Shown here: one piece after another, positions 7,748 through 21,376 of the stretch | How the letters are laid out: each line of letters starts with the position of its first letter | How positions within the stretch are numbered: position 1 is the first letter of the stretch | DNA from: Planctomycetaceae bacterium | GTDB lineage: Bacteria > Planctomycetota > SZUA-567 | Direction of reading: 5' to 3' | DNA length: 32,313 bases | Assembly (NCBI GenBank): GCA_021203245.1 | Contig: JAJQBO010000125.1 | Location: 1 to 32,313, forward strand | Program-made: the position numbers and the translations under genes | The notes under the pieces: generated by a model | Databases searched by the model: none | Seen by the model: the letters and a program-made list of their open reading frames with translations, nothing else | What the model was told of the DNA's origin: nothing

Positions 7748-9484
7748 ATGCAGTTCTCGTCAGTCGACACCATTTGGGTCCTTTTAGCCGCAATACTCGT
7801 CTTTTTCATGCAAGCCGGATTCACCATGGTGGAAATCGGCTTTACCCGCAGCAAAAACACCGGCAACCTGGTCATGAAGAACCTGCTCGACTTTTCCCTT
7901 GGCTCCCTCGCCTTCTGGGCGGTCGGCTTCGGCCTGATGCACGGGGCGGGCGGCAATTCCTTTATCGGCGGGCTCGACCTGTTTATCCGGGGCGACTACT
8001 CGGTCGAAGGGTCGTTCCCGAGCCAGGCCTTCATCATTTTCCAAACCGTTTTCTGCGCCACCGCCGCCACCATCATCTCCGGCGCGATGGCCGAGCGGAC
8101 CAAGTTCTCCGCCTACATTTTCTACAGCATTTGCATGAGCATGATCGTCTACCCCGTCTCCGGCCACTGGATCTGGGGCGGCGGCTGGCTCGCGGAACGC
8201 GGTTTCCACGACTTCGCCGGCTCCACCGCCGTGCACATGGTCGGCGGCGTCGCCGCCCTGGTGGGCGCGTGGATGCTCGGTCCGCGCATCGGCAAGTACG
8301 ACCGAAACGGCAAGGCGAACGCCATCCCGGGCCAGAGCCTGGCCATGGGGTCGCTGGGCGTGTTCATCCTCTGGTTCGCGTGGTTCGGCTTCAACGGCGG
8401 CTCGACCACGGCAGCCACCTCGAACGAGAGCCTGGTGTCGATGTCGTCCGTCATCTTCAATACCAACCTCTCCGCCTCAGCCGGCGCGGCCGTGTGCATG
8501 ATCCTCACCTGGATGAAGTACGGCAAGCCCGACGTGTCCATGACCCTGAACGGCGCGCTGGCCGGCCTTGTCGGCATCACCGCCGGCTGCGACCAGGTCT
8601 CGCCGGTCGGCGCGGCACTTATCGGCGCGCTGTCCGGCATCGCCCTCGTCTACGTCATCGAGTTCGTGGACAAGGTGCTGCGCATCGACGACCCGTTGGG
8701 CACATTCGCCGTTCACGGCTTCTGCGGCGCGCTTGGCACCATCCTCACCGGCTGCTTCTCGGTTGTTCCGGACAGTCTCGGCCTCTTCTACGGCGGCGGC
8801 TTTACCTACGTGGGCATCCAGGTCTTGGGCGTGGTCGCCGTGGCGGTGTGGGTCGCGGTCAGCATGGGCATCGTCTATTACGTCGCCGAAAAGCTTATCG
8901 GCCTGCGCGTGTCCCCGGCTGAGGAAATCGCCGGCCTCGACATGGAAGAGCACGGCATCCCCGTCAGTTATCCCGGCCTCTCGACCTCCGGCAGACTGAC
9001 GTCGGTCCTCTACAAGAACTCCGATGCGGCCGAGGTCGGCAAGGCCGCCGCCGCGACCACCGAAGCCCTGTTCAAGGACGGCGACATCAGCGTCGACAGC
9101 CCGGGACCGCGCGACACCACGATGAAGCGCAAGATGACCATGATCTCGGTCATCACCCGCCCGGAAAAGTTCGGCGAGTTGAAGGGCGCGATGCACGCCA
9201 TCGGCATCACCGGCATGACTGTCTCGAAGGTGATGGGCTGCGGCGTGCAGCAAGGCATTTCCGAATATTATCGCGGCGTGGAAATCGCCTCCAACATGTT
9301 GCCGAAGATTCGCGTCGACATCGTCGTCTCGAAGGTCCCGGTGCGGCTGGTTATTGAAACGGCCAAGCAGGTCCTGGGCACCGGCCACATCGGCGACGGC
9401 AAGCTGTTTACCTGGAACATCGAAAACGCCGTCAAGGTCCGCACCGGTGAAGAGGGCTTCGATGCCCTGCAATACAGCAGTTAA
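7748..9484 (+). CDS. amt: Ammonium transporter with fused C-terminal PII domain
   Basis: An inner-membrane Amt channel (roughly residues 1-400) joined by a linker to a complete PII signalling domain from Met459 to near the end (578 residues in all). The Amt part has the multi-helix hydrophobic pattern and the twin pore histidines, His163 (STAVHMVGG) and His323 (FAVHGFCGALGT). The PII part has the T-loop context EYYRGVE (506-512), LPK after it, the B-loop GHIGDGK and the C-loop RTGE. In canonical PII the uridylylated Tyr51 follows YRGAE; here that position is Ile513, while the Tyr46 equivalent, Tyr508, is kept. Usually PII (GlnK) is a separate protein that plugs Amt when nitrogen is plentiful; here the regulator is tethered to the channel. 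Start ATG has AAAGGTG seven bases upstream. Confidence 0.93.
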   Translation: MQFSSVDTIWVLLAAILVFFMQAGFTMVEIGFTRSKNTGNLVMKNLLDFSLGSLAFWAVGFGLMHGAGGNSFIGGLDLFIRGDYSVEGSFPSQAFIIFQTVFCATAATIISGAMAERTKFSAYIFYSICMSMIVYPVSGHWIWGGGWLAERGFHDFAGSTAVHMVGGVAALVGAWMLGPRIGKYDRNGKANAIPGQSLAMGSLGVFILWFAWFGFNGGSTTAATSNESLVSMSSVIFNTNLSASAGAAVCMILTWMKYGKPDVSMTLNGALAGLVGITAGCDQVSPVGAALIGALSGIALVYVIEFVDKVLRIDDPLGTFAVHGFCGALGTILTGCFSVVPDSLGLFYGGGFTYVGIQVLGVVAVAVWVAVSMGIVYYVAEKLIGLRVSPAEEIAGLDMEEHGIPVSYPGLSTSGRLTSVLYKNSDAAEVGKAAAATTEALFKDGDISVDSPGPRDTTMKRKMTMISVITRPEKFGELKGAMHAIGITGMTVSKVMGCGVQQGISEYYRGVEIASNMLPKIRVDIVVSKVPVRLVIETAKQVLGTGHIGDGKLFTWNIENAVKVRTGEEGFDALQYSS

Positions 9485-9512
9485 TCGTAATGGAATCACC
9501 GTCATACGGTTT

Positions 9513-9540
9513 GCCCCGCGCCGGCGTCTCGGCGCGGGGC
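9513..9540 (+). other. GC-rich 11-bp stem-loop between amt and gltD
   Basis: GCCCCGCGCCG (9513-9523) pairs perfectly with CGGCGCGGGGC (9530-9540) around a 6-base loop. No T-tract follows on either strand, so it is not a standard intrinsic terminator. It lies 32 bases before the gltD start and could mark the end of the amt message, slow polymerase or protect a processed 5' end. Confidence 0.6.
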
Positions 9541-9572
9541 CGGCCGCAAAACCCAGCGCACAAGGAACCGTC

Positions 9573-10994
9573 ATGAAGAAATACCGTCCCGTCTCCGAGC
9601 GCCTCGGCGATTACAACCCGGTCGAGCTCCGCCTCAGTCCCGAGGAACTCGCCCAGTCTCTGAAGGCGTGCCAGGACTGCGGCATCCCGTTCTGCCACGC
9701 GAGCGGCTGCCCGCTCGGAAACGCCATACCGGAAATCAACGCCCAGGCCCTGGCCGGCCGGTGGAAAACCGCCCTCGCCACCCTCCTGGACACCAGTCCG
9801 TTTCCCGAGTTCACCGCCCGCGTCTGCCCCGCCCTGTGCGAAGGCTCGTGCGTGCATGGCCTGCACGCCGAGGCCGTCCCCTGCCGCCAGGTGGAGAAGG
9901 AGGTCATCGAGCGCGGCTTCGCCTCCGGGCTCGTCCAGCCGCGCCGGCCCGAGACACGGAACGGCCTCAAGGCCGCCGTCATCGGTTCGGGCCCGTCCGG
10001 CCTCGCCGCCGCGTGGAAGTTGAACCAGTCCGGCTACGATGTCACCGTCTACGAACGCGACGCCGAGCCGGGCGGCTTTCTCCGCTACGGCATTCCCGAT
10101 TTCAAGCTGGAGAAGGAAGTCGTCGCCCGCCGCGTCTCGATGTTGGAAGCTGAAGGAATTGCCTTCGAATGCGGCGTCGAGGTCGGACGTGACCTTTCGG
10201 GACGGCTCCTCCGCAAGCGCCACGACGTTATCGTCATCGCCACCGGCTCGCGCCGGAACCGCGACCTGGCCATCCCCGGCCGCGACTTGCAGGGCGTCGA
10301 ATTCGCCGTCGACTACCTCTCCGCCGTCAACCGCTCCGTCTCGGGCGAAAGCCACCTGCCCCGGCAATACAACGCCGGCGGCCAGCGCGTCGTGGTCATC
10401 GGCGGCGGCGACACCGGCTCCGACTGCATCGGGTCGTCCTGGCGTCAGGGCGCGAAGTCGGTGACGCAATTGGAAATCCTCGCCGAACCGCCGCGCGGTC
10501 GCGCCCCGTCCAACCCCTGGCCCGAGTGGCCGCGCATCCGTCGCGATTCATCCAGCCACGAGGAAGGCGGCGACCGCCGCTGGAGCGTCTCGACAATCGA
10601 ATTTCTCCCGAGTGAAGCCGACCCGCATCGCCTCGGCGCGTTGCGTTGCGTGAAGGTGGAGTGGGTCAAAGCCGAGGGAAAACCGGGGCTTGTGCCACAA
10701 ACAGTACCACAGAGCGAATTCATCCTGCCCGCCGACATGGCGCTCCTTGCCATGGGATTTACCGGCCCGGAGGAAAACCCCCTTTTCAAGGAACTGCAAA
10801 TCGGGCAAAATAGAGGGACCCTTTTGGAACGGGACAGTGACGGCAGGGCCGCGCCCGGCGTCTACGTGGTCGGCGACGCCGCCACAGGACCCAGTCTGGT
10901 GGTCCGGGCATTGGCCGACGGCCTGGCCGTCGCCGACGCCGTCATGGCGGACAGCCCCACACGGCCCCGGGCCAGGGAGGGCTGCCCCATATAG
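9573..10994 (+). CDS. gltD: Glutamate synthase, small (beta) subunit
   Basis: Passes electrons from NAD(P)H through FAD and iron-sulfur clusters to the GltB subunit. The 473 residues match the family. Seen in order: N-terminal cysteine clusters (CQDCGIPFCHASGCPLGN, then CPALCEGSC) for 4Fe-4S centres, the FAD-binding loop VIGSGPSGLAAAW, the NAD(P)H-binding loop VVIGGGDTGSDC, and the terminal FAD contact YVVGDAATGPSLVVRAL. The chosen ATG gives MKKYRPVSERLGDY, and AAGGA lies upstream. It is separated from gltB by amt, which is less common than a direct gltB-gltD pair. It likely shares a transcript with amt or with purF downstream (40-base gap). Confidence 0.94.
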   Translation: MKKYRPVSERLGDYNPVELRLSPEELAQSLKACQDCGIPFCHASGCPLGNAIPEINAQALAGRWKTALATLLDTSPFPEFTARVCPALCEGSCVHGLHAEAVPCRQVEKEVIERGFASGLVQPRRPETRNGLKAAVIGSGPSGLAAAWKLNQSGYDVTVYERDAEPGGFLRYGIPDFKLEKEVVARRVSMLEAEGIAFECGVEVGRDLSGRLLRKRHDVIVIATGSRRNRDLAIPGRDLQGVEFAVDYLSAVNRSVSGESHLPRQYNAGGQRVVVIGGGDTGSDCIGSSWRQGAKSVTQLEILAEPPRGRAPSNPWPEWPRIRRDSSSHEEGGDRRWSVSTIEFLPSEADPHRLGALRCVKVEWVKAEGKPGLVPQTVPQSEFILPADMALLAMGFTGPEENPLFKELQIGQNRGTLLERDSDGRAAPGVYVVGDAATGPSLVVRALADGLAVADAVMADSPTRPRAREGCPI

Positions 10995-11034
10995 GAAAAA
11001 CCATTACACTGTCAATGGAGGAGATGTCCCCACG

Positions 11035-12486
11035 ATGGAGCCTTACCCAAGCGGCACGCAATTTGACGAAGACAAACCGCGCGAGGAATGCGGCGTCTTC
11101 GGCGTCTTCGGTTATCCCAATGCGTCGCAGATCATTTACGACGGCCTCTTCGCCCAGCAGCACCGTGGGCAGGAAGCGGCGGGGATTGCCACCTCGAACA
11201 ACGGGAAAATTCGCTGCACCAAGGGGCTCGGCTTGCTCGTCCAGGCGGTCAGTTCCGACCGCGCGGCCGCCCTGCACGGCGACATGGGTATCGGCCACGT
11301 CCGCTATTCCACCACCGGCGGCGGCACCCGGTCGCAGAACGTCCAGCCCCTTATCGGCGACTGCGTCGACGGCCGCTGGGCCGTCGCCCACAACGGCAAC
11401 ATTGTGAATGCCCATGAGCTCCGTTCCATCTACAAGGAACGGGGCGCGCTGTTCCAGACCGGCACCGACTCGGAGATGCTCCTCCACCTCCTCGCCGACC
11501 CGACCTACCGGAACGATTCGCGCCGCGTCGCCAAGGCGTGCGAGGCGTTGAAGGGGGCGTATTCCTTCGTCATCATGTCAGGTGAACGCCTCTACGCCGT
11601 CCGCGACCCGCACGGCTTCAAGCCGCTCGTCATGGGCCGGCTCGGCAAGGGCTGGGTGTTCGCGTCCGAGACGTGCGCCCTGACCCAGGTGGGCGCAACC
11701 TACGAGCGGGAGATTGAACCGGGCGAACTCGTCTCCGTCGACGCCGGCGGCATGTCGTCGACCCGTTTGAACCGCGAGGGCGCGGGCCTGTCGCACTGCG
11801 TTTTCGAAATCGTCTACTTCGCCAGACCCGACAGCCGCGTCTTTGGCCACAACGTCCACGAGGCGCGGGTGCAGTACGGCGCGACCCTGGCGGACGAGCA
11901 CCCGGTCGACGCCGACATCGTCGTCGCCGTCCCCGGCAGCGGCAATTCGGCCGCGCTCGGCTATGCGCGCCGCTCCGGCATTCCCTACGAAATGGGCTTT
12001 ATTCGCAACCACTATGTCGGCCGCACCTTTATCATGCCGGGCCAGGACGAACGCGCCTCGCAGGTCGATAAAAAACTCGCCGCCATGCCGGAAACGGTGC
12101 GGGGCAAGCGGGTGGTGGTGGTCGACGATTCCATCGTCCGCGGCACCACCATGCGCCGCCGCGTCAAGGCGCTGCGGGCGGCGGGCGCGAAAGAGGTGCA
12201 CCTGCGGATCGCCTGCCCGCCGGTGATGCATCCCTGCTATTACGGCATCGACTTCCCGACCAAGAAGGAGTTGCTGGCCTCCGACATGTCTATCGAGGAA
12301 ATCCGCCAGTTCATGGACGCGGACAGTATCGGCTACCTTTCCACCGAAGGCCTGCTCGGGCCGTTCCAGAACAAGCGTTCCTACTGCATCGCCTGCTTCA
12401 GCGGCTCGTACCCGATGGAAAAGGGCGAAGAGCACAAGGAAATTCTCGAGGCGGTCGAAGTCGAGGGCGAGGACGAGGTCGTTTAA
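11035..12486 (+). CDS. purF: Amidophosphoribosyltransferase
   Basis: First committed step of purine synthesis: PRPP plus glutamine gives 5-phosphoribosylamine. The 483-residue protein resembles the Bacillus type: an 18-residue propeptide precedes Cys19 in [10 protein letters not shown], the N-terminal nucleophile exposed after cleavage. The glutaminase domain includes [18 protein letters not shown] and the NGNIVN loop. The phosphoribosyltransferase domain has the PRPP loop [17 protein letters not shown]. Cysteines in [20 protein letters not shown] and near the end (CIAC) fit the iron-sulfur ligands of the Bacillus enzyme. The ATG has GGAGGAG 11 bases upstream. It follows gltD and ends before an intrinsic terminator. 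Confidence 0.95.
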   Translation: MEPYPSGTQFDEDKPREECGVFGVFGYPNASQIIYDGLFAQQHRGQEAAGIATSNNGKIRCTKGLGLLVQAVSSDRAAALHGDMGIGHVRYSTTGGGTRSQNVQPLIGDCVDGRWAVAHNGNIVNAHELRSIYKERGALFQTGTDSEMLLHLLADPTYRNDSRRVAKACEALKGAYSFVIMSGERLYAVRDPHGFKPLVMGRLGKGWVFASETCALTQVGATYEREIEPGELVSVDAGGMSSTRLNREGAGLSHCVFEIVYFARPDSRVFGHNVHEARVQYGATLADEHPVDADIVVAVPGSGNSAALGYARRSGIPYEMGFIRNHYVGRTFIMPGQDERASQVDKKLAAMPETVRGKRVVVVDDSIVRGTTMRRRVKALRAAGAKEVHLRIACPPVMHPCYYGIDFPTKKELLASDMSIEEIRQFMDADSIGYLSTEGLLGPFQNKRSYCIACFSGSYPMEKGEEHKEILEAVEVEGEDEVV

Positions 12487-12521
12487 CTCCGCCGAAATCA
12501 CGCAACCGAATCCACCACCAG

Positions 12522-12544
12522 AAACGGCTCGACGAGCCGTTTTT
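12522..12544 (+). terminator. Intrinsic terminator between purF and carB
   Basis: AAACGGCTC (12522-12530) pairs with GAGCCGTTT (12534-12542) around the loop GAC, followed by further T bases to 12544. This is a compact stem with a T-run. Only about 20 bases separate its end from the carB start codon, so it could act as an attenuator with read-through into carB. Confidence 0.75.
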
Positions 12545-12565
12545 AGTGTGGCTGAAGGGGAGCAC

Positions 12566-15859
<3,294 letters not shown>

Positions 15860-15875
15860 CGATAAAGGTCTTTTG

Positions 15876-17045
15876 ATGAAAACAGCACACGACTACAACT
15901 GGACGGAAACGCGCGACCAGAACGCCTTCCTCGCCCTCGAGGACGGCAGCGTCTTTCGCGGCTTTTCCATCGGCGCGCCCGAAGACCGGGTCGGCGAAGC
16001 GGTGTTCAACACCGGCATGACGGGTTATCAGGAAATCCTCTCCGATCCTTCGTACGCCGGGCAGTTCGTCTGCCTCACTGCGCCGGAGATCGGCAACTAC
16101 GGCATCAACCCGGAGGACATGGAATCGCGCGGCTTTTTCGCCTCCGGCCTTATCGTCCACCGCGTGTCGCCGCCCTCGAATTGGCGCTCGCGGGAAGACG
16201 TCCGCGCCGCCCTCGCCGCGCGCGGCACGCCCGCCATCGCGGGCATCGACACCCGCGCCCTCACCACCATTCTCCGCGACAGGGGCGCGATGAAGTCGTA
16301 CCTCTGCGTCAGCGGCGGCGTTTCGGAAGCGGACGCGATTGAAAAAGCCCGAGCCTGGGAGGGTTTGACCGGGCAGGACTACGTCTCGCGCGTGACCTGC
16401 AAGGAGACGTACCGCTGGGACGCCGACAACCGCCTGACCGTCTCCTTTCCCCATGACGGCGAAATCCTGCCGCCGGCGGATTCCTGGGTCGTGGCCTACG
16501 ACTTCGGCATCAAATGGAACATCCTCCGCTCGCTCCGGCGCGCCGGGCTGGCGGTGACGGTTGTCCCGGCGACGACGAAGGCGGACGACGTCCTCGCCAT
16601 GAAGCCGGACGGGGTGTTTCTCTCGAACGGCCCCGCCGACCCGGCGGCGGTCGGCTACGCGGCCGAAGCGATTCGCGGCCTCCTGGACAAGTTGCCGCTG
16701 ATGGGGATCTGCCTCGGCCACCAACTCCTCGGCATCGCCCTCGGCGGCGAAACGTACAAGCTGCCGTTCGGCCACCACGGCTGCAACCACCCGGTCAAGG
16801 ACGAGGCCCACAACCGCACCCTCATCACGTCGCAGAATCACAACTATGCGCTCCGCGCCGAATCTCTGTCTGACAAGACGGTGGAAATCACCCACCGCAG
16901 CCTCAACGACGGGTCTGTCGAAGGGCTGCGCTCGCGCGAGTATCCCGCGTTTTCGGTGCAGTTCCACCCCGAGGCCGCGCCCGGGCCGCACGACGCCGAC
17001 CCGCTGTTCGAGGCATTCCACAAGCTGATTCGCGAGTCCAAGTAA
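15876..17045 (+). CDS. carA: Carbamoyl-phosphate synthase, small (glutaminase) subunit
   Basis: Hydrolyses glutamine and delivers ammonia to CarB. The 389-residue protein has the N-terminal CPSase small-chain domain ([16 protein letters not shown], then [20 protein letters not shown]) and a C-terminal class I amidotransferase domain. The triad is visible: Cys279 in [10 protein letters not shown], and His364 and Glu366 in FHPEA. The LSNGPADP loop is also present. ATG 15876 has AAAGG seven bases upstream and lies 16 bases after the carB stop, so the two are surely co-transcribed. An in-frame TTG just before it is not needed. Confidence 0.96.
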   Translation: MKTAHDYNWTETRDQNAFLALEDGSVFRGFSIGAPEDRVGEAVFNTGMTGYQEILSDPSYAGQFVCLTAPEIGNYGINPEDMESRGFFASGLIVHRVSPPSNWRSREDVRAALAARGTPAIAGIDTRALTTILRDRGAMKSYLCVSGGVSEADAIEKARAWEGLTGQDYVSRVTCKETYRWDADNRLTVSFPHDGEILPPADSWVVAYDFGIKWNILRSLRRAGLAVTVVPATTKADDVLAMKPDGVFLSNGPADPAAVGYAAEAIRGLLDKLPLMGICLGHQLLGIALGGETYKLPFGHHGCNHPVKDEAHNRTLITSQNHNYALRAESLSDKTVEITHRSLNDGSVEGLRSREYPAFSVQFHPEAAPGPHDADPLFEAFHKLIRESK

Positions 17046-17062
17046 CCCGGAGCCCACGCACT

Positions 17063-19207
<2,145 letters not shown>

Positions 19208-19254
19208 TATTTCACGTGCGGCTAGTTTGCCACAGAGGTCTCATCCTCCTCCAT

Positions 19255-19315
19255 CGTCACCCCGGCGTGCATACATCCATCAGGGCGAAAAACGGGCGGT
19301 TCGGCCGGGGTGACG
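19255..19315 (+). repeat. Intergenic repeat family, copy 3 (most complete)
   Basis: A 61-bp unit in the tex-rtcB gap whose ends, CGTCACCCCGGC and GCCGGGGTGACG, are perfect 12-bp inverted repeats. Inside lies an internal block GGGCGGTTCGGCCGGGGT shared with copies 2a and 2b. It has no coding potential. Other bacteria carry short intergenic palindromes with similar CGTCA...TGACG ends, but I do not recognise this exact unit. Confidence 0.75.
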
Positions 19316-19439
19316 TTGTGGGAATCTTCGGGTAAATGGATAGCGGAAAGACTTTCCCGTTACAACTCATTCCGGAAATAAGGTCGACACCCCCCACCCG
19401 AATCGGTATCAATAAAGGAGTCGCACAAAGGAAAACCGG

Positions 19440-20642
19440 ATGCCAATCGCATATGCCCGCTGGGGCGAGGATATCGAAAAAACCGCACTCGAACAGATGG
19501 ACAACGCCTGCGCGCTGCCCGTCTCGGTCGCGGCCGCGCTCATGCCCGACGCCCATATGGGCTACGGCCTGCCCATCGGCGGCGTCCTCGCGACAGACAA
19601 TGCCGTCATCCCTTATGCGGTCGGCATGGATATCGCCTGCCGGATGAAGCTGAGCGTCCTCGACCTGCCGCCGGCAACCTTCACGAGCCAGCCCGACCGG
19701 CTGAAAAACGCCCTCCTCCGGGAGACCCACTTCGGCCTCGGCGCGAAGGTCAAAAACCGCCACAGCCACCCGGTCATGGACGAGGATTGGAACGTCTCCC
19801 CCATTACCCGCGCCAATAAATCGAAAGCGTGGGATCAGTTGGGCACGTCCGGCTCGGGCAACCATTTTGTCGAATTCGGCCTCCTCACCCTGCCGCAGCC
19901 GGCGACGCTGTGGAGCGACCCGTCCCGCGCCGGCCGCCACACCGGCGACCTCGCCGCAGGAACCTATCTGGCCCTGTTGTCGCATTCGGGGTCGCGCGGC
20001 GTCGGCGGCTCTGTCGCGCAGCATTATTCCAAATTGGCGGCAAAGCGCCGTCCCGACCTGCCGAAACACCTGTCCACCCTCGCCTGGTTCGACCTTGACT
20101 CGCACGAAGGGCAGGAATACTGGGCCGCGATGGAGCTCCTCGGCCGCTACGCCGCCGCCAATCATCAGATAATTCACCGCCAGGTGGCGCGGCATCTCGC
20201 GGCCGAGGTCATCGCCGATGTCGAAAACCACCACAACTTCGCCTGGCGGGAAGTGCACGACGGCCGCGACGTGGTTGTCCACAGGAAAGGCGCGACGCCG
20301 GCGGGCGCGGGCGTGCTGGGCGTCATCCCCGGGTCGATGGCGACGCCCGGGTTTGTGGTGCGCGGCCGGGGCGAAGCCGCCTCGCTCCAGTCCGCCTCGC
20401 ACGGGGCGGGCAGGCGCATGAGCCGCAATGTCGCCCGCGCCGCCTTCACCGCCAGGGGCATGAAGGATTTTCTGAAGGAACGCGGCGTCACCCTGCTTTC
20501 CGCCGGCGTCGACGAGTGCCCGATGGCATACAAGGATATCGAATCGGTCATGCGCCAGCAGGCCGACCTGGTCGACATCGTCGCCCGCTTCGACCCGAAG
20601 CTGGTGCGGATGGCCGACGGCCGCGAACGGGGGGAGGATTGA
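19440..20642 (+). CDS. rtcB: RtcB-type 3'-phosphate RNA ligase
   Basis: Joins RNA 2',3'-cyclic phosphate or 3'-phosphate ends to 5'-hydroxyl ends using GTP and Mn, in RNA repair or tRNA splicing. At 400 residues it is close to E. coli RtcB. All key motifs are present: DAHMGYGLPIGGVLA, GMDIACRM with metal ligand Cys67, GTSGSGNHFVEF with His142, SHSGSRG with His182, HHNFAW with His264/His265, KGATPA, and SHGAGR with His321 at the position of the guanylylated histidine; DECPMAYKDI lies near the end. The ATG has AAAGGA seven bases upstream. Its TGA overlaps the start of the next gene by one base. No archease or rtcA lies nearby, and I found no sigma-54 promoter like that of E. coli rtcBA. Confidence 0.94.
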   Translation: MPIAYARWGEDIEKTALEQMDNACALPVSVAAALMPDAHMGYGLPIGGVLATDNAVIPYAVGMDIACRMKLSVLDLPPATFTSQPDRLKNALLRETHFGLGAKVKNRHSHPVMDEDWNVSPITRANKSKAWDQLGTSGSGNHFVEFGLLTLPQPATLWSDPSRAGRHTGDLAAGTYLALLSHSGSRGVGGSVAQHYSKLAAKRRPDLPKHLSTLAWFDLDSHEGQEYWAAMELLGRYAAANHQIIHRQVARHLAAEVIADVENHHNFAWREVHDGRDVVVHRKGATPAGAGVLGVIPGSMATPGFVVRGRGEAASLQSASHGAGRRMSRNVARAAFTARGMKDFLKERGVTLLSAGVDECPMAYKDIESVMRQQADLVDIVARFDPKLVRMADGRERGED

Positions 20643-21355
20643 TGGCGGGTGCGAAACGCGAAGCCGATCTCTATCCGCCGCTCAAGAAATGGCTGGAGCG
20701 GGACGGCTACGAGGTCAGGTCCGAAGTGAACGACTGCGACGTCGTCGCCCGCCGTGGCGACGAACTCGTCGTTATCGAACTGAAGCGCGCCATAAATATC
20801 GACCTGCTGCTGCAGGTGGTGAAGCGGCAACAGATGCGGGCGGCGGTCTACGCCGCCGTGCCGTCGCCGAAGACGCGGGACAAACGCTGGCGCGGACTGG
20901 AACGGCTCCTGAAACGGCTCGAGGTCGGTCTTATCCTCGTCTATATGGACGCGCCCACGCCGCTTGTCGAGGTGGCGTTCCACCCGATGAAATCGGCACG
21001 CCGCACCCAGGCCGCGCCGACAGGACGCCTTCTGCGGGAGATGGACGGCCGCAGCCTCGACTGCAACATGGGCGGCTCGGTCGGCCGTCCGCTCATGACC
21101 GCCTACCGCGAATCAGCCCTCGCCGTCGCGGCCGGGCTCGAGCGGCTCGGCGTGGCTGCGCCACGGGAATTGACCGCGCTGGGGATTTCCAAGAAAGCGG
21201 GCGAAATCCTCCGAGCCAACCATTACGGCTGGTTCGAACGCCTCGGCGTGGCCAAGTACGGCCTGACCAAGGACGGACACAAGGCCCTGGAGCAGTTCGG
21301 GGAACTGGCGGAGATGTGGCGGGAAAAATTGGATAAGGCACAGCAAAGCGCCTAA
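20642..21355 (+). CDS. Putative PD-(D/E)XK nuclease-like protein (DUF2161-like)
   Basis: The 237-residue protein has the core of the PD-(D/E)XK nuclease fold near its N-terminus: Glu7 in the first helix, Asp33 in NDCDVVARRGDELVVIELK, and Glu46-Leu47-Lys48 as the E-x-K pair. I associate it with the DUF2161 family, proposed to be nuclease-like, from memory of its form and not from a search. The C-terminal third (about 150-225) is helical with LTKDGHKALEQFGELA, possibly a winged-helix-like module. Its ATG shares one base with the rtcB stop codon, indicating translational coupling. A nuclease paired with an RNA ligase suggests an RNA processing or repair role, but its substrate (DNA or RNA) cannot be told from sequence. 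Confidence 0.75.
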   Translation: MAGAKREADLYPPLKKWLERDGYEVRSEVNDCDVVARRGDELVVIELKRAINIDLLLQVVKRQQMRAAVYAAVPSPKTRDKRWRGLERLLKRLEVGLILVYMDAPTPLVEVAFHPMKSARRTQAAPTGRLLREMDGRSLDCNMGGSVGRPLMTAYRESALAVAAGLERLGVAAPRELTALGISKKAGEILRANHYGWFERLGVAKYGLTKDGHKALEQFGELAEMWREKLDKAQQSA

Positions 21356-21376
21356 GATGCGGGAGGAGACGCACCC

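Noticed and set aside
9513-9540. The GC-rich hairpin after amt as an intrinsic terminator
   Set aside because: No T-run follows on either strand, so I list it only as a stem-loop.
19208-19439. A sigma-54 promoter for rtcB, as in E. coli rtcBA
   Set aside because: I checked TTTGCC and similar stretches, but none has GG exactly 10 bases before GC.
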